From NCBI GenBank assembly GCA_963850765.1, contig CAWKMN010000003.1:868001-932000 (forward strand): DNA of 64,000 nucleotides. Reading direction: 5' to 3'. Of this stretch, positions 34,705-47,370 are shown piece after piece. The notes under the pieces were generated by a model. It did no database searches. It was not told where the DNA came from and worked only from the letters and a program-made list of their open reading frames with translations. This stretch comes from CAWKMN01 sp963850765. GTDB taxonomy: Bacteria; Chloroflexota; Anaerolineae; Aggregatilineales; Aggregatilineaceae. The first letter of the stretch is position 1, and each line of letters opens with the position of its first letter. Position numbers and translations under genes: made by a program.

Positions 34705-34730
34705 CCGGCCGCGCGACCGGGGGCGATCTG
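34705..34730. terminator. GC hairpin, possible terminator
   Basis: CCCCCGGCCGCGCGACCGGGGG (34707-34728) right after the hypothetical gene. The minus-strand tail is TCTTTGTTT, so it could also end the Ig-repeat gene transcript. The plus-strand tail lacks a T-run. Confidence 0.45.
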
Positions 34731-34769
34731 TCCCTGGGAAGTTTCCTGTGTTTGGAACATGCGTATCAA

Positions 34770-34878
34770 CCTCACCCCCGACCCCTCTCCACGCGCGGAG
34801 AGGGGAGAAAAGACTTCTTCCCCCTCTCTAGCTCGGCTGAAGAGGGGGATGCCGACCGAAGGTCGGACGGGGGTGAGG
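34770..34878. repeat. Composite inverted repeat CCTCACCCCC...GGGGGTGAGG
   Basis: The outer arms (CCTCACCCCCG / CGGGGGTGAGG) enclose two inner hairpins (CCCCTCTCC...GGAGAGGGG and CCGACCGAAGGTCGG). A structurally related element lies at 63232-63327. No open frame inside; it looks like a non-coding mobile repeat of the MITE/REP kind. Confidence 0.6.
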
Positions 34879-34912
34879 CCGATGGTAGCGACGGCCCGCA
34901 CGAGGAGCGATC

Positions 34913-37900
34913 TCAGTTGATCCCTGCGGCCTGCCGCACCGTATCGAGCACCTGAAGCGCGGTCAGGTTACGCATGTTGAACCCATAGCTCAGTGCGCCT
35001 TCGGTCAGGTTAGCTGCACCTTCTGGTGCCGTCTGGGCGGGCCGATCGATGCCGCGCTCCTGCATGGCGCGCCACAGGTTCCACAGCGGGATACCCGTGC
35101 CGCCAAACTGGGTCGCGACCTCGACAATCGCCCGGTTGTACTCGGTGAGCTGCTCAGTCGAGACGCCTTGTGTCGCCGGGATCGTCGCCAGCACCGGGAT
35201 CACGCCGTATTCCGTCATCGTCGTCTGGACCAGCGATTGCAGCGTGCTGCGGAAGACCGACGGATCCATGTAGACGACGTTCGCCGGATCGAAGCTGATC
35301 AGGGCGATCGCGGGCTTCGTCACCGCGTATTCGCAGCCAAGTGGTGTTGCAGCAACCCCTTCACAGCGCGGTTCGAGCACGACCGGCGTGATCAGTTGAT
35401 CGGCGTTGAACTCGGCGTCGCTGGCCGCCGCGCTGTTGGCGTTGAAGGCGTTGATCGACGGATCCGCCGGGCGGACCGACCCTGCCCGGTAGTAGTCGAT
35501 CGTGCCTTGCAGATAACCGTAGTTGCCCAGGTTGATCCCGGGGTTGTCCGTGCCAAACGGCACCAGGAAATCCTGGTTTTCCGTCATCGCACCGCCAACC
35601 TTGGCGAAGGCGTTGCCCTCGACGCCGAAGTTCGCCACGGCGCTCTGGTACAACTGCTGGAGCGACTGCGCCATCGCCGGGTTGATGTCCGGGAGGACCG
35701 GATAGGCCATCAGGTCAAAGCCGGGCGTCGGGCTGGAGACGTTGACGGTGAACGAGATGGATGTGATCCCGCCCCGCGCATCGTCAGCCGTGACATCGAC
35801 CATGGTCGTGCCTTCAGCGACACCGGTCAGCACAATGGTATCCGTGCCGAACGACTCCGCCGTGACCACGCCCGGATTCTGGGATAAGGCGGTCATCGTC
35901 ACCGGGTCGGTGTCCGCATCGGATACCGCCACCGGGACACTGATCTGTTCGCCCACATTCAGCGATTGATCGCCGATCGGCTGGATCACCGGCGGGTTGT
36001 TCGCGCCGATGACCGTCACCTGGAACACGGTGGATGCGGTGCCGCCGCGGCCATCGTTCGCATCGACGGTGATATTCGCCGTGCCCGGCGTCACCCCGGT
36101 GACAAGAACTTCCGTGGCGCTCGACGCGTTGGCCGTCGCTACCGTGGGATTATCCGATACCGCCGCCAGGGTCACGGCATCGGTATCAGGGTCGGAGGCC
36201 TGGATCGGAACAGTCAGGCTCGCGCCAACATCGACACTTTGGGGGCCGACCGGCTGGATCGTCGGGTTGCTGTTCGTCGCCATGACCGTGACACCAAACG
36301 GGACACTGACCGGCGCGTTGACCCCATCGCTCACCGTGAGCGTGACGGTGGCGGTGCCGGCTCCCACGCCGTTAAGCGTGATCGTGCCCGGCGCGCTGAT
36401 GGCGGCCGTCACGATGCCGGTGTTATCGGATGTCACCTGCTCGGTGAGTGTGTCACCATTGGGATCGCTGGACGTGTAGGCTACATCGAACGCCTGCCCA
36501 ACACTGAGCGACTGCGGGCCAATGCCGCTGATCGTCGGCGCGCCATTCGGAGCCACGACGGTGACGCCAAACGGCATACTGACCGGCGCGTTGACCCCGT
36601 CGCTTACCGTGAGCGTAACCGCGGCGGTGCCGGCTCCCACGCCGTTAAGCGTGATCGTGCCCGGCGCGCTGATGGCGGCTGTCACGATGCCGGTGTTATC
36701 GGATGTCACCTGCTCGGTGAGCGTGTCACCATCAGGATCGCCGGCCGTGTAGGCCACGTCGAGCGCCTGCCCAACATTGAGCGACTGCGGGCCGATGCCG
36801 CTGATCGTCGGCGCGCCATTCGGAGCCACGACGGTGACAGCGAAGGATACTGTGATGGGCGGGTTTATCCCGTCGCTGATGGTGACTGACACATTCGCCG
36901 TACCAGCCCCCACCCCGTTCAGCGCGATCGTGCCCGGCGCGCTGATGGCGGCCGTCACGATGCCCGTGTTATCGGATGTTACCTGCGCGATGAGCGTGGC
37001 GCTGTCAGGATCGGTGGCCGTGTAAGCCGACGTCAAGTGTCTGGCCCACGTTGAGCGACTGTGCGTCAATCGGATCGATCGTCGGCGGGTCATTCGGCTC
37101 GATCACGGTGACGCTGAACGGCATACTGACGGCCGGGTTCTCACCGTCATTGACCGTCAGCGTGACGGTCGTCGCGCCCGCGCTGACCCCGTTGAGCGTG
37201 ATCGTGCCCGGCCCGCTCACACTGGCCGTCACCACGCCGGGGTTGGTGGAATTCACCTGCGCATCGAGATTGTCGAGTTCGGGATCGGTCGCCACGAAGG
37301 GCACGTCGAGCGATTGGTTCACGTTGAGCGTCTGCGGGAAGATCGTCTCAATCGCCGGGGGCAGATTCACGTCGGCTACCGAGACGGTAAACGGCATACT
37401 GGCCGCCGGGTTCTTGCCATCATCGACGGTGAGCGTTACGGTAGCCGTGCCCGCGCTGGATGCGTTGAGTGTAATGGTGCCCGCCGTGGCGATGTTGGCC
37501 GTCACCACGCCCGGATTATCGGAGCTGACCAGCGCGTTCAGCGGATCCCCTTCGGGATCGATCACTGTGTAGGCTGCATCCCTCGACTCGCCTACGCTCA
37601 TCGTCTGCGGGTCGATCGGGTTGATGGTCGGCGCGACATTACCCATCACCACCGTGACAGGGAACGTGCTGATCGTCGTGTGTTCGCCGTCCTCCACCGA
37701 CACCGTGACGGTAGCCGGACCGGCGCTGACCGCGTTCAGGCGGATGCTGCCGGGAGCTGTGACCGTCGCCGTCACCACGCCGGGCGTGTCCGAGACCGCC
37801 TCCGCGGTGATTGCATCGCCGTCGGGATCGTTGGCGATATACGGCAGATCCATTGTATCGCCCACGGTAAGCGTCTGCGCCGGGATCGCATCAATCGTCG

Positions 37901-39105
37901 GCGGACGGTTAGGTTCGCCTGCGTCCACGCGGAACGCGGTGTTGATGACGCCGCCCTTGCCATCATTGGCGGTGACGGTCACATTGGCCGATCCCACCGC
38001 GACGCCGGTCAGGCGGATGGTACTGCTGTTCGGCGCGGCAGCGGTTACGATGGCCGTGTTGTCCGATGCGGTCGTCACGGTCAGCGTGTCGCCGTCCGGG
38101 TCCGACACGGCTAACGCCACGTCGAGTGTTTCGCCCACGTCGAGCGCCTGCGCCAGGATCGGGCTGATCGTCGGCGCGCGGTTCTGGCCTTTGACGGTGA
38201 CGATAAACGCCGTGGTTGCCAGCCCGCCCCGGTTATCGCTGACCGTCACGGTGACGGTGGCAACGCCCGCCGAAGCGCCGGTTACATTGATGGCCGTCTT
38301 GCTCGTCACCTGGGTGACGGCGATGGCGTTGTTACTGGACGCCGCGAGCAGATTCAGCGCGTCGCCATCGGGATCAGTGGCCACGACGTTGATGCTGATA
38401 ACCGACCCCGAGTTCACTTCCTGGCTGGGGATCGGGCTGATGACCGGCGAACGGTTCGGCCGTCGGGTGGGCGTCAGCGTCGGCACGGCCGTCGGAGCCC
38501 TGTTGGAGATGCGAATACCCGTGGCGGTGTCAAAGGTCTCGGTGCCGTCGTTCAGCCACAGGTGCAGCCGGATCTGGTACACGCCGTCATTGACCTGCGT
38601 CGTATTGACCGCGCCGAGCGCGCCGTTGATGACGGGCCGGGTCTGCGGCGGGGTGATCGGATACCACAGGTTTGCCGGGTTCGGATCGGGACCCCATTCC
38701 AAGGCGTATTGCAGGAAGCGCGGGTGGCTGGCGCTGCCGATCACGGCCACGTAGCCGGCGATCTGGCTGCCATCCACCGGGATAGGCAATCCGCACATCG
38801 TAAGGATAGGGGGTGACACCAACCGGCGTGTAATAGTACACGCGCGTCGGATACAGGGCGATCCGTGTGGCGGTTGGCACCGGCTGGAATCCCCCACCCT
38901 GAAACGGCGTCAGGGTTGGGAACGCCGTAAAGGTCGGAATGGCGGTGCGCGTCAGCGGCGGGGTGATCGTGGCGGCCACCGTGGGCCGCGACTTGTTGTC
39001 CTTTTTGTCACCCCCACCGCTCAAACTACAGGCTAACCCGGCAAAAAGCAGCACGGTAAGCATGAGTGCCAGCCGGGCCAGCGCATGATGTCGATAACGG
39101 GCCAT
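34913..39105 (-). CDS. Giant lipoprotein with ten Ig-like repeats and SGNH-like tail (two frameshifts)
   Basis: About 1395 residues after repair. Lipoprotein signal (LLFAGLAC), Thr/Pro-rich stem, a jelly-roll-like segment (ALEWGPDPNPANLWYPI), then ten repeats of about 90 residues, each starting N-x-x-PTI and containing DPDGD and LTVSDG, of the cadherin/Ig-like type. The C-terminal 290 residues resemble an SGNH hydrolase domain, but the GDS block reads VGGAMT and GTND reads ISFDPANV, so catalysis is unlikely. Frames change near 38798 and 37028; deleting one base at each gives continuous repeats. Likely a surface adhesin or polysaccharide-binding protein. Confidence 0.82.
36243..36832. repeat. 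Near-identical tandem coding repeats 7 and 8
   Basis: Two adjacent copies of about 273 bases inside the Ig-repeat gene are nearly identical at DNA level (shared stretches such as GTGATCGTGCCCGGCGCGCT and CCAACATTGAGCGACTGCGG-type joints). They encode repeats beginning NGAPTISGIGPQSL. The identity points to recent duplication or gene conversion. Confidence 0.75.
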
Positions 39106-39235
39106 GATGTTTACCTTCCTGGGTTTAAGACTGGAATTTCTACGATCATTGTATAACGGTTCGATAACCGTCACAACGCGCGTGCCTGACGCTCAGTGGG
39201 CGATATGCCCACCCCAACCCGGCTGTCGATCGGGC

Positions 39236-39272
39236 AAATAAAAAGCGGGTAAACGCCCGGCGTCTACCCGCT
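39236..39272 (-). terminator. Rho-independent terminator downstream of rpoB
   Basis: Minus strand: AGCGGGTA...TACCCGCT with an inner GACGC/GCGTT pairing, then TTTTTATTT. About 140 bases past the rpoB stop, so rpoB is probably not co-transcribed with the gene to its left. Confidence 0.75.
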
Positions 39273-39292
39273 CTCTGATGTACCACGATCTC

Positions 39293-39320
39293 GTAGGGGC
39301 GTATTGCAATTCGCCCCTAC
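39293..39320. repeat. Palindromic repeat GTAGGGGCG...CGCCCCTAC
   Basis: GTAGGGGCGTATTGCAATTCGCCCCTAC, nearly perfect inverted repeat. Same outline as the elements at 4370, 11158, 19704 and 47266. Confidence 0.6.
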
Positions 39321-39413
39321 AGTGTCAACTTAAGATTGTGTCGCCGGTCAGCCCCTCCCTAAATCCCTCCCCACTGGGAGGGACTGAGGGTTAAGCGGGT
39401 CGGGGGATAGGGG

Positions 39414-43340
<3,927 letters not shown>

Positions 43341-43493
43341 TTGTCACTCCTCGAGGCTATCCCATTACGTGCAGATCGGTGCAAACCAACATAGAAGACT
43401 GAGGAAAGCCATGTCTCCTAACCTGTTTAGACCGTTTGCGTTTGGAGGTCAATGTTCTGTCTAGACACAAAACAAGGGGTTACAAGAATCATC

Positions 43494-43521
43494 AGTATAT
43501 CATACTATTATCCAATGTCAA
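43494..43521 (-). promoter_or_regulatory. Sigma-70-type promoter for rpoB
   Basis: Minus strand TTGACA (43521-43516), 16-base spacer, TATACT (43499-43494). Transcription would begin near 43487, giving a leader of about 145 bases before the rpoB ATG. Both hexamers are near consensus, which is unusual in this GC-rich sequence. Confidence 0.7.
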
Positions 43522-43633
43522 TAGACGTTATGCCAAACCACCGAGAAGGATTAAGGGTGCTTGTCTTCGGAACCGAGTCGTTCTAAACTACACACACTCC
43601 GCGTACCAGCTAACGAAATGACAGGTATTCATT

Positions 43634-45070
43634 ATGGGATCACGCCTCTCTCGTCTCAACCGATCCGGTTCTGAACAACCGGCCGCGCCGCCGCCCGCCC
43701 GTCCTGCACCCCCTGCCCCGGCCCCCGCCGCGCTGCCCGCCGAAGCGATGGCGCTGGACAATTCGCCGGCAAAGAAGCGATCAACGCCGCGTGTCTCCGC
43801 CCTGCGCAAGCAGCTGCGGCCCAAACTGCTTTCCACCCCGGACGAGTTCGACCAGATGGACAGCGCCGACCTCGAACACCAGCAGATTGTTCGCGACCGG
43901 CTGCGCGTGGTGCTCGAAAGGGCGCGCATTCAGCTTTCGCCGGACGAACTGGACGATCTGGAACAGGGGCTGATCTACGATTTGCTTGGGTTTGGCGCAA
44001 TCGAGCCGCTGGTGCGCAACAAAAGCTGCACCGAAATCATGGTCAACGGCCCCGACCTGATCTTCGCTGAGACCAAGGGCAAGATCATCGAAACGGAGTA
44101 CGTGTTCGACGATGAGGAACACGTCCAGTGGACCGGGCAGCGGATCGTGCGCCCCTTGCAGCGCGATCTCAGCCGGCGCAACCCGATGGTCGATGCGCGC
44201 CTGCCGGATGGCTCGCGCGTTCATGTCATTATGCCCCCGTCGGCCCTACAGGGTACGACCATCACGATCCGCAAGTTCCCCGAAAAGCGCCTGACCGTCG
44301 AAGATCTGATCAAATGGGGATCGTTCACCGAAGAGGTGGGGGAGTTCCTGGAGGCGTGTGTCGTCGCCCGGCTGAATATCGTCGTGTCGGGGGGCACCGG
44401 CTCCGGCAAGACGACGCTGCTCAACGTGCTCTCCTCGTATATCCCCGAAGATGAGCGCATCGTGACGATCGAAGACTCGGCTGAGCTTCAGCTTGCCCAG
44501 CGGCATGTCGTCCGGCTGGAAACCTGCCCAACCGTGCCCGGCTCCAACGAAGGCCAGCTTGCGATTCGCGATCTCGTCAAGGGCAGCCTGCGTATGCGCC
44601 CGGACCGGATCGTGGTGGGCGAGTGCCGCTCCGGTGAGGCGCTGGATATGCTGCAAGCGATGAACACCGGCCATGACGGATCGCTCACGACGGTCCACTC
44701 CAACAGCCCGCGGGACTGCATCGGCCGGCTCGAAACGCTGGCGCTGATGGCCGGGATGGACCTGCCGGTGTCCATCATCCGGCGGCAGATCGCCAGCGCC
44801 GTCAACCTGATCGTGCAGCAGGCGCGCCTGAAAGACGGCAGCCGGAAGGTCGTCCAGATCACCGAGATGCAAGGCATGGAAGGCGAACAGGTTGTCTTGC
44901 AGGACATCTTCATCTACCAGACGCCCGACTTCAAGGGGAGCGGCCCCAGCCATGCCGGCGGCGGTACGCTCAACCCGACGGGCTTCCGCCCCAGCTTTAT
45001 GGATCGTCTGGAAGAAGTCGGCTTCAGGCTCAGCGGGCGCATCTTTGGCGCGGGCCGGACCTTCAATTAG
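43634..45070 (+). CDS. cpaF: CpaF/TadA-family secretion ATPase
   Basis: 478 residues. A Pro/Ala-rich N-terminal stretch (15-40) precedes the type II/IV secretion ATPase core: GLIYDLLGFGAIEPLV and EIMVNGPDLIFAE in the N-domain, IVVSGGTGSGKTTLLNVLSS (Walker A), RIVTIEDSAELQL (Asp/Glu box), RMRPDRIVVGECRSGEALDMLQAMNTGHDGS (Walker B and His box). It powers Tad pilus or type II-like assembly. No cpaB, cpaE, tadB, tadC or pilin lies alongside, so it is an orphan here. A novel partner set elsewhere is possible. Confidence 0.92.
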   Translation: MGSRLSRLNRSGSEQPAAPPPARPAPPAPAPAALPAEAMALDNSPAKKRSTPRVSALRKQLRPKLLSTPDEFDQMDSADLEHQQIVRDRLRVVLERARIQLSPDELDDLEQGLIYDLLGFGAIEPLVRNKSCTEIMVNGPDLIFAETKGKIIETEYVFDDEEHVQWTGQRIVRPLQRDLSRRNPMVDARLPDGSRVHVIMPPSALQGTTITIRKFPEKRLTVEDLIKWGSFTEEVGEFLEACVVARLNIVVSGGTGSGKTTLLNVLSSYIPEDERIVTIEDSAELQLAQRHVVRLETCPTVPGSNEGQLAIRDLVKGSLRMRPDRIVVGECRSGEALDMLQAMNTGHDGSLTTVHSNSPRDCIGRLETLALMAGMDLPVSIIRRQIASAVNLIVQQARLKDGSRKVVQITEMQGMEGEQVVLQDIFIYQTPDFKGSGPSHAGGGTLNPTGFRPSFMDRLEEVGFRLSGRIFGAGRTFN

Positions 45071-45153
45071 CCCGACGCCCCTTGACATTCACCCCTGCCC
45101 TGGATAAGGTAGCAGCCTGTCCGGGGCTGTTTGTTGTAAAGGCGCTCAAAAGA

Positions 45154-46326
45154 ATGGAATCCCAGCCACAACCCGACCTGACTCCCGAGGAAACTGCCCG
45201 TTACGCGCGCCACCTGATGCTGCCGCAGGTGGGCAGTGCCGGTCAGCGCAAGCTCAAAGCGGCCAGCGTGCTGGTCGTCGGCACAGGCGGCCTGGGCAGC
45301 CCGGTCGCGATGTATCTGGCGGCGGCTGGCGTCGGCCGTATCGGGCTGGTCGATTTTGACGTGGTGGATCGGTCCAATCTCCAGCGCCAGATCGCACACG
45401 GCGAAAGCACGCTGGGCATTCCCAAGGTCGAGTCGGCGGCGCGGCGTTTGCACGACCTGAACCCGCACATCACCATCGACACGCATTACACGCCGATCAC
45501 CAGCCGCAACGCGCGCGCCATCATGGCGTCCTACGACATCATCCTGGACGGAACCGATAACTTCCCCACGCGCTACCTGCTGAACGATGCCTGCGTCATG
45601 CTGGGCAAGCCACTCGTCTACGGGAGTATTTACCGCTTCGAGGGGCAGGTCAGTGTCTTTGCGACCCCCACCGGGCCTTGCTACCGCTGCCTCGTTCCAC
45701 AACCGCCGCCCGCGCATCTTGTGCCAAGCTGTGCCGAAGCGGGCGTGTTTGGAGTCCTGCCGGGCACGATCGGCACGATCCAGGCGACCGAAGCGATCAA
45801 GCTGATCGTGGGGTTTGGCGAGCCGCTCATCGGCCGGCTGCTGATCTACGACGCGACAGATATGAGCTTCGAGACGATCACCCTGCCCAAACGCCCGGCC
45901 TGCCCGGTCTGCGGGGAAAACCCGACGGTTACCGATCTCATCGATTACGAGGAGTTTTGTGGAATGCCTGCCTACGAAGACAGCACGTTTCGCCCCGGCC
46001 AGCCGCATATGATCGAGTGGACGGTCAGCGACATCAAACAGCGGCTCGATGCAGGTGAACCCGTGCTGCTGCTCGACATCCGCGAGCCCTATGAGCTTCT
46101 GATCAGCCGCCTCGACCCCTGCGAACACATCCCACTCAGCGAGATGGCCGCGCGCTGGCCCGAGATCCCGCGTGACCGTCCGGTGGTGGTCTTCTGCCAT
46201 GCCGGCGTGCGCAGCGCCAACCTGATCCAGCAGCTTCAGACCAAAGGCTATACCAACCTGATCAACATGTTCGGCGGCATTGACGCGTGGTCGGTCGAGA
46301 TCGATCCATCCGTCCCCCGCTACTGA
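45154..46326 (+). CDS. moeB: MoeB/ThiF-type adenylyltransferase with rhodanese domain
   Basis: 390 residues. E1-like adenylyltransferase domain (about 1-260): ARYARHLMLPQVGSAGQRKL, nucleotide loop VVGTGGLGSPVAMYLAAAGVG, LVDFDVVDRSNLQRQ, GTDNFPTRYLLND and CYRCL plus CPVCGENP forming the zinc site. A rhodanese domain (about 285-390) has the catalytic Cys in VVVFCHAGVRSA. Such fusions activate and sulfurate ThiS/MoaD/Urm1-like carriers. The ATG at 45154 is chosen because upstream residues do not resemble the family. Confidence 0.92.
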   Translation: MESQPQPDLTPEETARYARHLMLPQVGSAGQRKLKAASVLVVGTGGLGSPVAMYLAAAGVGRIGLVDFDVVDRSNLQRQIAHGESTLGIPKVESAARRLHDLNPHITIDTHYTPITSRNARAIMASYDIILDGTDNFPTRYLLNDACVMLGKPLVYGSIYRFEGQVSVFATPTGPCYRCLVPQPPPAHLVPSCAEAGVFGVLPGTIGTIQATEAIKLIVGFGEPLIGRLLIYDATDMSFETITLPKRPACPVCGENPTVTDLIDYEEFCGMPAYEDSTFRPGQPHMIEWTVSDIKQRLDAGEPVLLLDIREPYELLISRLDPCEHIPLSEMAARWPEIPRDRPVVVFCHAGVRSANLIQQLQTKGYTNLINMFGGIDAWSVEIDPSVPRY

Positions 46327-46346
46327 ACGATGTGAGGTAAGATGCG

Positions 46347-47249
46347 ATGTGCGCTTATCACTCGGCCGATCCCTTTGTTCCGCGCGAAGGTTATGTCCCG
46401 GTCGAAGACGCGGCGCTATTCTACCGCGAGATTGGGCACGGCCAGCCGATCATCCTCATCCACGGCGGACCCGACTTTGACCACAGCTACTTACTCCCCG
46501 ATATGGACCGCCTGTCCAATTCGTACCGCCTCATCTATTACGATCAGCGAGGGCGCGGTAAATCAGCGCGTGGTGTACATCCCGACAACGTCACTATCCA
46601 GACCGAAATCGATGATCTTGACCGCCTGAGGGCCTATCTTCAACTGGAATCCGTAGCGGTGTTGGGGCATTCGTGGGGCGGCGTTCTGGCGATGGAGTAT
46701 GCGATTCGCCATCCGGCGCGTGTATCCCACCTGATCCTGATGAATACCGCTGCTGCATCCCATGAAGATTATCTCGTGCAGCGGCAAGAAGTGTGGCGGA
46801 GGAAAGCAGTGTATGCGGATGAGATCCAGGCTTTGGTCTCAAGCGCCGCGTACCAGGAGGGCGATCCGGACACGGTGGCGGCCTACTATCGGATCCAATA
46901 CGGGACCACGATCGTGCAGCCGCAGCATCTTGACCGCCTGATGGCCCGTCTGCAATCAAGCTTCACAAAGGAAGGCATTCTGAAGGGACGAGCCATCGAA
47001 GATCAACTCATCGCCGAGACGTGGCTGACCCGCGAATATGATTTGTTTCCCGGTCTCAATGCGCTGCGCATTCCGACATTGGTCATCCATGGGGATCATG
47101 ACTTCATCCCTCTCGAATGCGCAGCCCATATTTCGGAGACGATACCCGGCGCGCGCCTGGTCGTGCTGAGGGCGTGCGGGCATTTCGCTTATATCGAATC
47201 CCCGGACGAGGTCCGCCAAGAAATCGCCTCTTTTTTCGCGTTGTCGTGA
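46347..47249 (+). CDS. Alpha/beta hydrolase (proline iminopeptidase-like)
   Basis: 300 residues. Alpha/beta hydrolase fold with the HGGPDFDHSYL oxyanion loop, YYDQRGRGKS, nucleophile Ser in LGHSWGGVLAMEYA, acid Asp in VIHGDHDFIPL and catalytic His in RACGHFAYIESPD. The HGGPG-like and DQRG motifs recall proline iminopeptidases, but substrate specificity cannot be read. GAGGTAAG precedes the start. Follows moeB by 20 bases. Confidence 0.9.
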   Translation: MCAYHSADPFVPREGYVPVEDAALFYREIGHGQPIILIHGGPDFDHSYLLPDMDRLSNSYRLIYYDQRGRGKSARGVHPDNVTIQTEIDDLDRLRAYLQLESVAVLGHSWGGVLAMEYAIRHPARVSHLILMNTAAASHEDYLVQRQEVWRRKAVYADEIQALVSSAAYQEGDPDTVAAYYRIQYGTTIVQPQHLDRLMARLQSSFTKEGILKGRAIEDQLIAETWLTREYDLFPGLNALRIPTLVIHGDHDFIPLECAAHISETIPGARLVVLRACGHFAYIESPDEVRQEIASFFALS

Positions 47250-47259
47250 CCAGTCAAAC

Positions 47260-47291
47260 AAAAAAGGGCGGGTTTGTTAACCCGCCCCTAC
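47260..47291 (-). terminator. Palindromic repeat used as terminator of the STAND gene
   Basis: Minus strand GGGCGGGTTAACAAACCCGCCC followed by TTTTTT (arms 47266-47274 and 47279-47287). Lies after the STAND-TPR gene and after the convergent hydrolase. Same repeat family as 11158. Confidence 0.75.
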
Positions 47292-47370
47292 ACTCTCTTT
47301 TCCTCAATAACCTCTGCGTGCTCTGCGCCTCTGCGGTTCCATCTTTTTCCAACGATTTGCCCGATACCGC

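Larger units (their letters stand above)
39106..39413. other. Intergenic region between rpoB and the Ig-repeat gene
   Basis: 308 bases without a gene. It holds, in order, the leader of the Ig-repeat gene, the rpoB-side terminator at 39236-39272, a GTAGGGGCG palindrome at 39293-39320 and a GGAGGG-type hairpin repeat (CCCTCC...GGAGGG at 39365-39382). rpoC is not here. Confidence 0.6.

Noticed and set aside
36243..36832. Possible CRISPR-like or satellite array
   Set aside because: The repeats are about 273 bases, directly adjacent, in frame and encode Ig-like domains.
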